Part shown: positions 43,655-52,111 of the stretch, in pieces
Position numbering within the stretch: the stretch's first letter is position 1
Layout of the letters: each line of letters opens with the position of its first letter
Assembly (NCBI GenBank): GCA_002423185.1
Contig: DIUX01000002.1
Coordinates: forward strand, 1-64,000
Origin: Micavibrio sp. UBA6147
GTDB lineage: Bacteria > Pseudomonadota > Alphaproteobacteria > Micavibrionales > UBA1664
Reading direction: 5' to 3'
Length of the DNA stretch: 64,000 nt
Translations under genes and position numbers: made by a program
The notes under the pieces: generated by a model
Database searches by the model: none
Told to the model about the DNA's origin: nothing
What the model saw: only the letters and a program-made list of their open reading frames with translations

Positions 43655-44419
43655 ATGGCCTCCACACCCCCCAAAATTGACAAAGCAATCGACAAAGCAA
43701 TCGGCAAAACACCGGATCAGCCCGCCCTTGTTCAGACCATCCTGTCGGGCACATCCCTAAGCAGCTGCGCCTTTCTTGCCATTGATCTGCAAACTTTGTT
43801 TTGCTGTCCGGACACGGGGCAAGGCACGCAAGACACCGTTGAGGTGACAGAAAAAATCCTGTCCATCACGCCCGAATTTAACCGTCTGGGGTTGAAGACC
43901 TTCTGGGTCTATTATCAGATGGGTGAAAAATCCCTTGCTGAATCTTGCGGCGGACCTTTCAAACACACAATAAAACCCGCAGATGCGATGAACATCATCA
44001 CCTCCAAAGCGGATGATAACGGGTTTTACAACAGGGAAGACGATCTGGCGGAAAAGGCGGAACAGCACCGCCTCACAACCCTTGTCATGGGGGGCGTATC
44101 GCTCAATGCCTGTGTCCAGCGTACGGCGATCGGCGCCGCGTATCGCGGGTATAATGTCGTGATATTGAGCGATTTATGCGCCAATAATATCCGCTTTAAA
44201 CACCAAACGCTCGACCAGTTTAAATACGCCGCAAAGGGGCTGTCCACCGATAATCGCGAGTATCGCCGCCGTTACGCCCCCGCGCCCCACCTTGACAAGA
44301 AAAGCCGCCCCCGCATCGGCAAAATCGCCTTCACGGAATCCGGCGCGTTTATGGAGCATCTGGCGGCGCACGATGCCCACGCTTCCGCAAAAAAGCACCG
44401 CAAAGCCGCACCGCGATGA
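43655..44419 (+). CDS. Isochorismatase-fold cysteine hydrolase, host copy
   Basis: 254 aa. Triad D44 (AIDLQTLF), K118 (ITSKADDNGF) and C153 (SLNACVQRT). The Cys pair in FCCP and the 'DLCANN' element mark it as the same family as its neighbours, though it lacks the NSAF motif (it has NGFY). Its TGA overlaps the ATG of the next paralogue by 4 bases (ATGA), so the two are co-translated. Confidence 0.85.
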   Translation: MASTPPKIDKAIDKAIGKTPDQPALVQTILSGTSLSSCAFLAIDLQTLFCCPDTGQGTQDTVEVTEKILSITPEFNRLGLKTFWVYYQMGEKSLAESCGGPFKHTIKPADAMNIITSKADDNGFYNREDDLAEKAEQHRLTTLVMGGVSLNACVQRTAIGAAYRGYNVVILSDLCANNIRFKHQTLDQFKYAAKGLSTDNREYRRRYAPAPHLDKKSRPRIGKIAFTESGAFMEHLAAHDAHASAKKHRKAAPR

Positions 44420-45171
44420 TCCCCCCATATTCATCCACCATCACCCGCGCGTTTGAAGACCATCCAAGCTCTCGCGCCGCTTTCACTGCCAAAGCCACCG
44501 CGCTCAAAGACTCTGTGTTTGTTCCGATTGACGTACAGGCGCTGTTTTGCGACCCGATCAATCGCGGAAACACCGCCACTGCGCACACCGCCGCACAAAT
44601 CGCGAAACTCGCCCCGCAATTCAACGCCATAACGCGCCAAACCGCTTGGGTTTACAGTGATGAGCGCCTGAACGGCACAGCAGACACCGCCAAAGGCGGC
44701 TTCTTCGCCGTTCAACCCGCCGCGAACGATATTTTGATCCGTAAAGATTGTAACTCGGCCTTCCGCAAGGCTGCCGCCCCCCTCGGCACACCCAGCGATT
44801 TTGCGCATTATGTGTCAAAAACATCGCCATCCGCGCTCATGATCAGCGGGTTTAACCTCAATGCCTGTGTTGAAGATACGGTGTTTGACGCCTTGGTCGC
44901 CGGTCATAACGTCATATTACTCGCCGATTTATGCGCCAATGACAAAATGAATTTCGGGGATATAGAAGACCTCCTCCACCGCCACAGACTCCAGTATGGG
45001 GAGTATTGCGACGCCATAAGGGACGACCTGAGCAGCCAAGAAACCCGTCACTTTTTCGCGCGTCACACGGCTCTCGGCAAACATTTCGGCCACCTTACGG
45101 TCACACGTTCGGACATCGTCCTTGCTTGTGCAAAAGCGGACGTAAAAAAACAACAATTTCGGGGAATGTAA
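44416..45171 (+). CDS. Isochorismatase-fold cysteine hydrolase, host copy
   Basis: 251 aa. Triad D39 (PIDVQALF), K110 (IRKDCNSAF) and C151 (NLNACVEDT). Tandem duplicate of the preceding gene with overlapping stop/start. C-terminal 60 residues are charged. It ends just before tRNA-Thr, transcribed towards it. Confidence 0.85.
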   Translation: MIPPYSSTITRAFEDHPSSRAAFTAKATALKDSVFVPIDVQALFCDPINRGNTATAHTAAQIAKLAPQFNAITRQTAWVYSDERLNGTADTAKGGFFAVQPAANDILIRKDCNSAFRKAAAPLGTPSDFAHYVSKTSPSALMISGFNLNACVEDTVFDALVAGHNVILLADLCANDKMNFGDIEDLLHRHRLQYGEYCDAIRDDLSSQETRHFFARHTALGKHFGHLTVTRSDIVLACAKADVKKQQFRGM

Positions 45172-45196
45172 GAAAAATCAGGGCGCGACTAAATCA

Positions 45197-45271
45197 TGGT
45201 GCTGCTGGGGAGGATTGAACTCCCGACCTCACCCTTACCAAGGGTGCGCTCTACCACTGAGCTACAGCAGC
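45197..45271 (-). tRNA. tRNA-Thr (GGT)
   Basis: Full cloverleaf: 7-bp acceptor GCTGCTG / CAGCAGC, anticodon stem CACCC / GGGTG, loop TTGGTAA with anticodon GGT, T arm GGGAG TTCAATC CTCCC, and an encoded CCA end. 75 nt with CCA. Confidence 0.95.
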
Positions 45272-45464
45272 GCCGGATTTAGGTTTTAGCTTTGTAATCA
45301 TTTTCCGCGCGTTAATCAAGCATTATAGGCGAAAATATTTCGCATCTTCCCCTGCGTCTTACCCTGCGCCTTGCCCCGCATTTTTCTATGCGGCCAAAAA
45401 TGGTTGAAACATACCCTGCATTCATCCTAAATTGTCCCAAAGCAATCGACAAAGAGCCGCCCAT

Positions 45465-45623
45465 ATGACTGACACGCCCCCTAAAAAGCAGGAAAAGCCC
45501 AAGCAGCCGTATCTCGGCACCAAGGCCAAAGCCCGCGCCGCGAATTTACGCGCCAACCTCTCCCGCCGTAAGGAACAAATACGCAGCCGCGAAGAATCCG
45601 GCACTCCTGAGCCTGACTGCTGA
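45465..45623 (+). CDS. Small conserved basic protein upstream of dcd
   Basis: 52 aa, MTDTPPKKQEKPKQPYLG at the start and LRANLSRRKEQIRSREES in the middle. Short basic proteins of this form, with an 'LRANLxRRK' core, are common near tRNA/murA/dcd in Alphaproteobacteria. Function unknown. No other gene fits the interval. Confidence 0.7.
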   Translation: MTDTPPKKQEKPKQPYLGTKAKARAANLRANLSRRKEQIRSREESGTPEPDC

Positions 45624-45819
45624 GCCTGACTCCTAGCCCGCCCCCGTTCCGCATATCCCCCCATCCCCCTCATGCCCCCCACCTATCCCCTACGTATTAT
45701 CCCCGCACAGATTTATCCCCGCCTAAAACCACGGATTATGTCATCTTTTCTTGCCTTTTGAGCTGCGCTTGATTATATCTTTCCTGTTCAAACACAGCAC
45801 AAGAAAATAAGGACGAATC

Positions 45820-46479
45820 ATGAGCATCATGCCCGATCACTGGATCAGAGAACTCTCGCTGAGCAACCCTGAAAACCGCCCGATGATCGAGCCTTTCGTT
45901 GAAAAGCAAACGGGGGAGGGCGTGATTTCCTACGGCCTGTCATCCTATGGCTATGACGCGCGCTTGTCCGATGAATTCATGATTTTCACCAATGTTGACA
46001 ACGCCATTGTTGACCCGAAAAACTTCTCCAGCAACAGCTTTGTCGAACGCAAAACCGATGTATGCGTCATCCCGCCGAACAGCTTCGTCCTCGCCCGCAC
46101 TGTGGAATATTTCCGCATTCCGCGCGATGTTCTTGTTGTTTGTCTGGGCAAGAGCACCTATGCCCGATGCGGCCTCATCGTCAACGTCACCCCGCTGGAA
46201 CCGGGCTGGGAAGGGCAAGTCACTCTCGAAATTTCCAACACCACCCCGCTGCCCGCCAAAGTATACGCCAATGAAGGCATCGCCCAATTCCTGTTTTACA
46301 AGGGGCATTCGCCGTGCGAAGTCACCTATGCCGACCGCGCCGGTAAATATATGGGGCAAATCGGCGTCACCTTGCCGCGCCTTAAAACAACACCTGACAC
46401 GGTGCCTTCATCTGCGCCCGCAACCTCTGCCACAACAATGCCAGAAACAGGTCGTAAAAGCGCCACAGCAGCGGAATAG
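45820..46479 (+). CDS. dcd: dCTP deaminase
   Basis: 219 aa. SYGLSSYGYDARLSDEF, GKSTYARCGLIVNVTPLEPG and VTLEISNTTPLP cover the trimer active site, with the Glu of VTLEIS as catalytic acid. It deaminates dCTP to dUTP for thymidylate synthesis. A Thr/Ser-rich C-terminal extension of about 30 aa is unlike the minimal enzyme and appears disordered. Confidence 0.95.
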   Translation: MSIMPDHWIRELSLSNPENRPMIEPFVEKQTGEGVISYGLSSYGYDARLSDEFMIFTNVDNAIVDPKNFSSNSFVERKTDVCVIPPNSFVLARTVEYFRIPRDVLVVCLGKSTYARCGLIVNVTPLEPGWEGQVTLEISNTTPLPAKVYANEGIAQFLFYKGHSPCEVTYADRAGKYMGQIGVTLPRLKTTPDTVPSSAPATSATTMPETGRKSATAAE

Positions 46480-46544
46480 GCTTCGTATACTCGGCCTCGG
46501 CTCCCAACAACGCATTTTGCCCGATTACAAGGATTTTGACTTTC

Positions 46545-47966
46545 ATGAGCGCGGATAACAGCAACACCCCGACCTCCCTCCAGCCCCTCGCTCAAGGCGG
46601 GGCACAGCCTGACGTCAACAAGGTTAAAAACCGCCTTCCCACGCCGGTTAACGTCAATGCCGCATCGGTGATTGAAGACGCCGACGGCGCCAATGACGGC
46701 ATGGAAAAAATCCGTATTCGCGGCGGCCACAAACTCAACGGCACCATCCGCATCAGCGGCGCAAAAAACGCTGCGCTTCCCCTGATGTGCGCCAGCTTGC
46801 TCACCAACGACCCGCTTGAACTCGACAACATGCCCGTCTCCTTGCGCGACATTCGCACCTTGGGCGAAGTTTTGAAATATCTCGGCGTTGCCGTCGCCAT
46901 TGATAATGGCAGAGCTCGCCTCCACCTTGTCGCCGACAACGTCAGCGGCACCACCGCCCCTTATGACCTTGTGCGCAAAATGCGGGCATCTGTCTTGGTT
47001 CTTGGCCCCCTTCTCGCCCGATTCGGTCAGGCCAAAGTATCCCTCCCCGGTGGCTGCGCCATCGGAAGCCGCCCTGTCGATTTGCACATCAAAGGGCTTG
47101 AGGCCATGGGTGCAACCATTACCATCGCCGACGGCTATATCTACGCCAGCGCCCCTGAAGGCCTCAAAGGCGCGGATTTTGTATTCCCCAAAGTGTCGGT
47201 CGGCGCGACCGAAAACCTGATGATGGCCGCGAGCCTTGCCACCGGCACAACCCGCCTGATCAACGCCGCGATGGAACCCGAGATTGGCGACCTCGCCGAA
47301 TGCCTCAACAAAATGGGTGCCAAAATCACCGGCATCGGCACCAGTGAATTGGTTATTGAGGGCGTCCCCTCCTTGTCCGGCACGGTTCATTCCGTCCTCC
47401 CCGACCGCATTGAAACAGGCACATTTTTGATGGCGGTGGCGATGACGGGCGGCGATGTGTTGCTTGAAAACACATGCTTTAAACATTTGCAATCGCTTGT
47501 TGCCTTGCTCCGCAGCGCCGGAGTCAGCATCGAACAAACCGATAAAGGCGTGCGCGTTGCCCATAATGGCGACCGCTTGCACGGCTTTGACGTCATGACC
47601 GAGCCTCACCCCGGCTTTCCGACCGATTTGCAGGCGCAGATCATGGCATTAATGACCATCGGCAGTGGCGCAGGCATGGTCACGGAAACAGTTTTCGAAA
47701 ACCGTTTCATGCACGTGCCGGAATTATGCCGCATGGGCGCGAGCATAACGGCGCAAGGCAATTCCGCCATTATTCGCGGCGTGGAAAAGCTCAAAGGCGC
47801 CCCCGTCATGGCGACCGATTTGCGGGCCAGTGTGGCGCTTGTTCTGGCTGGCTTGGTTGCCGATGGTGAAACCGTCGTCAACCGCATTTACCACCTTGAT
47901 CGCGGCTATGAGAACATCGCCGAAAAACTCGGTGCTGTCGGCGCGGATATCGCGCGCATTCGCTAG
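46545..47966 (+). CDS. murA: UDP-N-acetylglucosamine 1-carboxyvinyltransferase
   Basis: 473 aa from ATG 46545 (AAGGA 11 bases before; the TTG at 46536 is too near). The canonical MurA begins at residue 53 (MEKIRIRGGHKLNGTIRISG), so there is a 52-residue N-terminal extension rich in Asn, Pro and Asp. Catalytic Cys at about 171 (GGCAIGSRPVDLHIK), equal to Cys115 of E. coli; this cysteine is the fosfomycin target in the family. First committed step of peptidoglycan synthesis. Follows dcd. Confidence 0.95.
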   Translation: MSADNSNTPTSLQPLAQGGAQPDVNKVKNRLPTPVNVNAASVIEDADGANDGMEKIRIRGGHKLNGTIRISGAKNAALPLMCASLLTNDPLELDNMPVSLRDIRTLGEVLKYLGVAVAIDNGRARLHLVADNVSGTTAPYDLVRKMRASVLVLGPLLARFGQAKVSLPGGCAIGSRPVDLHIKGLEAMGATITIADGYIYASAPEGLKGADFVFPKVSVGATENLMMAASLATGTTRLINAAMEPEIGDLAECLNKMGAKITGIGTSELVIEGVPSLSGTVHSVLPDRIETGTFLMAVAMTGGDVLLENTCFKHLQSLVALLRSAGVSIEQTDKGVRVAHNGDRLHGFDVMTEPHPGFPTDLQAQIMALMTIGSGAGMVTETVFENRFMHVPELCRMGASITAQGNSAIIRGVEKLKGAPVMATDLRASVALVLAGLVADGETVVNRIYHLDRGYENIAEKLGAVGADIARIR

Positions 47967-48128
47967 GAGCCAAGAGCTAATAGAGCTTAAGGCCTAGGGA
48001 CTTAGGGCTAAAAAAGCCAAGACAATACAGCCCGATCGTTCGATTCAACGCTCTTACTCGTCCAATCACAGATGGGCATGATCGCGTAAAAGAATAAACA
48101 TTCTGAAAAATATCCATGGGGCACGGAT

Positions 48129-48884
48129 ATGCTGAAGGCCATAGGTTCCTTATCCGCGCGGTTCACCGCCGCCGTAAACACCGTACAAGCAAGCATTATG
48201 CGCTGTGCGCGGGCGCTTTATGCGCTTTATAACCCCGCCCCGCAAATCCGCCTCACTGCCCGCTTCAACCACATGGCCGAGGGGCTTGAACCCGCCGCAG
48301 CCCCTTCACCCGCAAACACCATAAGCGAAGAATCTTCTCTTCGCCTGTTTGACTATTTCACGGCGCTGTCCTATATGGCCTATAACTACATTCCCGACGG
48401 GTGCTATGCCCGCGCGCATTTGATGTGCAAGGAAATTCAGGAACTGAGCAATAACAAGCTCACACCGTACAAAATATGGGGAAACGGCCTGACGGATGAA
48501 AACAAACTGACCGTCAACGCTGGTGAAACACGCCTTGCCGATTGGTATTTTCATGTTGCCGCCGCCTTGAATGTCCGCATGGACAACGGCGAAACGAAAA
48601 TCATGGTCTTTGACCCGTCCTTGTTCGATGGGCCGGCAGAAGTGGACGAATGGCAAAACACACTCAATGCAGAAGCCTCGCAAATCTTGCTCTCCCCTTT
48701 TGGGGAGGACAGCCCGCTTGGCTCAAAAAACGGTTTTTACCTTGATAAAGAATCGGAGCCGCCTGCCGATCCTGATCGTTATTCCTTAAAAATCCTGCGG
48801 CACTATAAAAGAAGCGAGCCATCCTCCCCGCCCCTAAAATTCACGGCGCAACTGCGCCAAAAGCAAGCCTCTGTTTCCGCCTGA
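48129..48884 (+). CDS. Predicted protein-glutaminase-like enzyme
   Basis: 251 aa with no obvious signal peptide. Central domain has the order 'GCYARAHLMC' (C92), 'KIWGNG', 'WYFHVAAAL' (H142) and 'FDPSLF' (D162). This matches the Cys-His-Asp layout of protein-glutaminase-fold deamidases (Chryseobacterium-type and relatives). Those enzymes convert glutamine side chains to glutamate. The fold and residues are inferred from pattern only. N-terminal 60 residues are amphipathic and could be a targeting segment. Confidence 0.6.
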   Translation: MLKAIGSLSARFTAAVNTVQASIMRCARALYALYNPAPQIRLTARFNHMAEGLEPAAAPSPANTISEESSLRLFDYFTALSYMAYNYIPDGCYARAHLMCKEIQELSNNKLTPYKIWGNGLTDENKLTVNAGETRLADWYFHVAAALNVRMDNGETKIMVFDPSLFDGPAEVDEWQNTLNAEASQILLSPFGEDSPLGSKNGFYLDKESEPPADPDRYSLKILRHYKRSEPSSPPLKFTAQLRQKQASVSA

Positions 48885-48974
48885 AATAAAAACGCCATAT
48901 AAAAAATTTGTTCATGAACTTTATTCGTGCAGTGGCGTTAGTAGATCGACACATCCAAACAAAAGGAAAAAATT

Positions 48975-49214
48975 ATGTCGTTCAAACAGATGACCACACT
49001 TCCATTGGCGCTATGCCTTGTTCTTGCTTTATCCGCATGCGGAAACACCCGAGGTGAGCGCGCCCTGAGCGGCGCAGGCATTGGTGCCGGTATCGGCGCA
49101 GCCGGCGCAGCCGTCACAGGCGGCAGTATCCTGACCGGCGGTGTCGTTGGCGGCGCAGCAGGCGCAGCCGTCGGCGCAATAACCGACAAAGACGACATTG
49201 ACTTAGACAACTAA
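48975..49214 (+). CDS. Glycine-zipper lipoprotein
   Basis: 79 aa with AAAAGGA before ATG. Signal peptide of 20 residues ending in LSAC, a lipobox, so it is a lipoprotein. The rest is a repeated GxxxG/Gly-Ala zipper (GAGIGAGIGAAGAAVTGGS). A common envelope protein type; exact role unknown. Confidence 0.85.
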   Translation: MSFKQMTTLPLALCLVLALSACGNTRGERALSGAGIGAGIGAAGAAVTGGSILTGGVVGGAAGAAVGAITDKDDIDLDN

Positions 49215-49320
49215 GATCAGAGCACGCAGCGTTTCACCCTCGGCACGAGCCACAGCCTAATGCCGCGCTCTATCCACAAGTCGATCGCGTGCAGGGGCGT
49301 CCCCCTGCAAAGAAAATGCA

Positions 49321-49358
49321 AAAAAAAACACCGCCTCCCAAAGAAGCGGTGTTTTTGT
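49321..49358. terminator. Bidirectional terminator
   Basis: AACACCGC / GCGGTGTT stem with T tracts on both strands, serving the lipoprotein gene and the convergent minus-strand gene. Confidence 0.85.
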
Positions 49359-49406
49359 TAAATCCAAAACTCGCGTAGCTTTTCACGCCACTTTTATGCA
49401 GTGCCT

Positions 49407-50891
49407 TTAAGCGATTTTTTTCGCCCAAGGGCCTTGCAAAATTTTTGCGTTCCGCCCGCTCGGCTTGTTGTCGTTTTGCGCGGTTTTCGCCCATATCGGT
49501 GCCAAAGGCGCGGTGTGAAGGGGCTTGCCCTCGGCCTTGCGCACCACGTTCTCACGCTGGCGTTCAAGCACATCACGCATAAGGATGGTCCAGTTTTGCG
49601 GATTGGACATCATCGTCAAAAACGCGTTGGGATCTTTTTTACAAGCATCCTCGACATAAGAATGCAGCAATGGATCAATTTTTTGCAGTTGCATATTCAT
49701 GCGCTGGAACTGGCCTTGCAAATCCTGATCGATCTGCTCAATCGCGGCTTTGCGGTTAAAGCCTGCGCTGATTGCCCCAAGGCTTCCGCCGACAATTCTG
49801 CGTTCACGGCGCTCGACTTCATAGTCAATTTTTTGAATCATCGACTCTTTTGCCTTGCCAGAGGCCACCGCCGCAAAAGCATGCAGCATCCGGCCAATCC
49901 CCATACCGTGGGTCATGTTATTGACCATCGTATCAAGGTCAACCGAGCGCACAAGCGACAGATGAACATCCTTGCCAACATGGTCCCATTCCTTGCTGAA
50001 GCGTTCGAGCGCCGCTTCGCATTTACTGCGGTAATTAGGACTGCTGGAGAAAATATGGCTTGGGTCTGCGAGGCGTTGTTCCCACATCAAGGGCATAAAC
50101 GCACCAAGTTTGAGAGAGCGCTTGTCGATTTGTTGCCAGAATCCTTGCTCCAAAGACGGGTCAATCGCCATGTCTGCCGCGGCTTCGAACAACTCCGCCG
50201 GCGTCATGGATTGGACTTTCTTCACACCGGCTTTGTCAATCGCTTCAATCGCACTGAACAGCGCGTCCGACGTATAATGCGAAAACGAGCCATAGCTCAA
50301 GCCCGCCAACGTGCGGGCATCAAGCCAAATACGCGCGGCCTTCATGCCCTTTTCGCCATATTTTTGCACCATGCGTAATGCAGCATAGCAATCCGCGGTG
50401 CTTTCTTCATACGACACGGGATCCTTGCCCTGCGGGTATGGTGCATTGTTCAGGCGGACTTGCGCGTGGGCAAGTTCGTGGTGATAGACCATTTCGTGGA
50501 AAATTGTGTCGTCCTCGGCAAAATCATGCTTAATGGCGTCGGCCTTAATGCCGGACATTTTGGACAGAAGGTCACTGACGGTCGGTTCATCCATCAGCCC
50601 CATGACATAGACAACGGGCAATGGCTGGCCGAAGCGTTCAACGAGGCCGGCACAATGGGCGGCCTTGCCGCGCACCATGGAGGCGATTGTCTGCGCGAGT
50701 TGGTCATGTAAAACAACAGGTTGGCCAAACTTGCGGGATAATTCGTTTTCGATGTGGGCGATTTCTTTGTTGGAATCGCGGGCGGCTTGTGGGTCATAGA
50801 AAATGACGCGGTTGACGAATTTGGGGAAGTTTTGTTTCCAGTCTGCGACAACGGACTCGTAGACCTTCACAGGATCAATCCTGCCTGTCAT
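49407..50891 (-). CDS. Putative zinc-metallopeptidase-like protein
   Basis: 494 aa. A HExxH zinc signature is present (HELAH, 138-142) in the context VYHHELAHAQVRL, followed by EESTADCYAAL (about 162-171). That segment has the Glu and Asp spacing seen as further ligands in several gluzincins. No signal peptide or TM. The rest is a large helical region. The plus strand has long overlapping ORFs here but this frame is clearly the gene. Substrate and family unknown. Confidence 0.8.
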   Translation of the reverse strand: MTGRIDPVKVYESVVADWKQNFPKFVNRVIFYDPQAARDSNKEIAHIENELSRKFGQPVVLHDQLAQTIASMVRGKAAHCAGLVERFGQPLPVVYVMGLMDEPTVSDLLSKMSGIKADAIKHDFAEDDTIFHEMVYHHELAHAQVRLNNAPYPQGKDPVSYEESTADCYAALRMVQKYGEKGMKAARIWLDARTLAGLSYGSFSHYTSDALFSAIEAIDKAGVKKVQSMTPAELFEAAADMAIDPSLEQGFWQQIDKRSLKLGAFMPLMWEQRLADPSHIFSSSPNYRSKCEAALERFSKEWDHVGKDVHLSLVRSVDLDTMVNNMTHGMGIGRMLHAFAAVASGKAKESMIQKIDYEVERRERRIVGGSLGAISAGFNRKAAIEQIDQDLQGQFQRMNMQLQKIDPLLHSYVEDACKKDPNAFLTMMSNPQNWTILMRDVLERQRENVVRKAEGKPLHTAPLAPIWAKTAQNDNKPSGRNAKILQGPWAKKIA

Positions 50892-51569
50892 ATGTACCTC
50901 ACTCTGTTCAAAATAATGTTATTTTTTTATATTTATTTATGCAGCATATCATAAATAATCACCTATTTCACACATATAAATATTAACAAGTACTTAACAG
51001 ACAGAAAATCAAGCAAAACAGCCGCCCGCAAGGCACGCCGACACTATCCATAACAAAGAAACAGCAACAAACCAGCCATCTTTATTTTCTATAACCGCAA
51101 CATCGAACAGATTTTTTATTGAGAATTTTATTCTTTTACAGTTGAAGAAAACGCTTTCCGAACCGAAGCCCCGCCCTACCGCTGGAACGCTCAAAAAAGC
51201 GCGCGTGAAACACCATGTAATACAAATAGAACACACGGCGAATACATGATCTCCGAAAACACCTCCATTTATCGGCGGCATTTATCGGCGCAAAACTTCG
51301 CACGCGCCAGATTTCATTCTGCGCGCATCCTTGACCTGTGGATAAGTTATGTATGGTTCGAAAATTCTCGCGGGCGGACGCCGCATACAGCTCACGAAAA
51401 GACGCCAGCATCGCGCGAATACTATGGCGACTACGATGGCGGCACACAGCCTATGCTCAAGCCTGTACTTTTGGCTACGCTAACGCCAAGCCAAGCCAAG
51501 CCAAGCCGCTAAGCGCAGCGAAGACATAAAAGGAATACCGTCTATCCGCCCCAATAAGGCGAAGACATT
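50892..51569. other. 678-base gap: AT-rich stretch, one DnaA-box match, short tandem repeat
   Basis: No gene that I can support. Contents are an AT-rich part (about 50900-51000), the DnaA-box match TGTGGATAA at 51337-51345, and an AGCCA tandem repeat (about 51488-51508). Short ORFs in this stretch have no ribosome sites and biased composition. Confidence 0.5.
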
Positions 51570-51854
51570 TTAATGGAAGGTGATTTTGAAGCGTTTTTTG
51601 GCGGCGGGCTCAGACATGAACGGTGCGTTCAGTTCAAGTTCAACTTCATATGTGCCAGGCTTTTTGGCCTGAAACTTGAAGATGGATTTAAGGCAGGGGC
51701 GTTTTTTGTCGCTGGAGGGGATAACGTCAACCTCATGCGTCAGGTCTTTATCGTCTTTTGAGGTGATTTCCCAGCTATAGGGAGTTCCGGCGAGGCTCCC
51801 GAGTTCGATTTTGGCGGTTTTTCCGAAACGGGTACTGACGGTCTGCTTGTCCAC
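51570..51854 (-). CDS. Chagasin-like (I42) inhibitor-like protein
   Basis: 94 aa, beta-rich. LAGTPYSWEI resembles the 'NPTTGYSWE' loop of chagasin-type cysteine-peptidase inhibitors, and FQAKKPGTYEVELEL resembles the 'G..t..l....RPWE' end. The third loop (RPW/F) is not obvious. No signal peptide is present, unusual for this family. Moderate call. Confidence 0.55.
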   Translation of the reverse strand: MDKQTVSTRFGKTAKIELGSLAGTPYSWEITSKDDKDLTHEVDVIPSSDKKRPCLKSIFKFQAKKPGTYEVELELNAPFMSEPAAKKRFKITFH

Positions 51855-51990
51855 TGTTTTGTTCCTCCCACTTCTTTGATCTGGTTATCGGGTCGTTGTC
51901 CGTCAAATCAAAGCATATTAATTTATTATTTATTGTATAAAGTTATCACACGCGCAGAGCAAAACAAAGCTGAAAAATATCCACCGTTTT

Positions 51991-52011
51991 TTATCCATAG
52001 CCTGTGGATAA
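51991..52011. other. Pair of inverted DnaA-box-like sites
   Basis: TTATCCATA and TGTGGATAA, three bases apart and facing each other; the right one is a perfect TTATCCACA on the minus strand. In the 257-base gap before the next gene, otherwise AT-rich and empty. Confidence 0.35.
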
Positions 52012-52111
52012 AAAGGGCGCTTACTGCAAAAAACTTGTTTTTACATAACGCAAATGCTAAGGTGCCGCAAAATGGTGACAAAAAGATAAAAAGCAGGTAT
52101 TCAGGCTCCTT

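Noticed and set aside
35707..45171. True nicotinamidase identity for the isochorismatase-fold copies
   Set aside because: The catalytic triad is present but the DxH...H metal-binding motif of nicotinamidases is not.
46326..47609. Long open frame (427 aa) on the minus strand across murA and dcd
   Set aside because: It is antisense to two clear enzymes and its translation has the Gly/Ala/His-rich look of a reversed frame.
49401..50378. 325-aa plus-strand open frame opposite the HELAH protein
   Set aside because: Mirror frame of the real minus-strand gene; no ribosome site, no domain.
51246..51529. Two short plus-strand frames in the gap after the HELAH gene
   Set aside because: No start signal, odd composition, and the end is made of the AGCCA tandem repeat.
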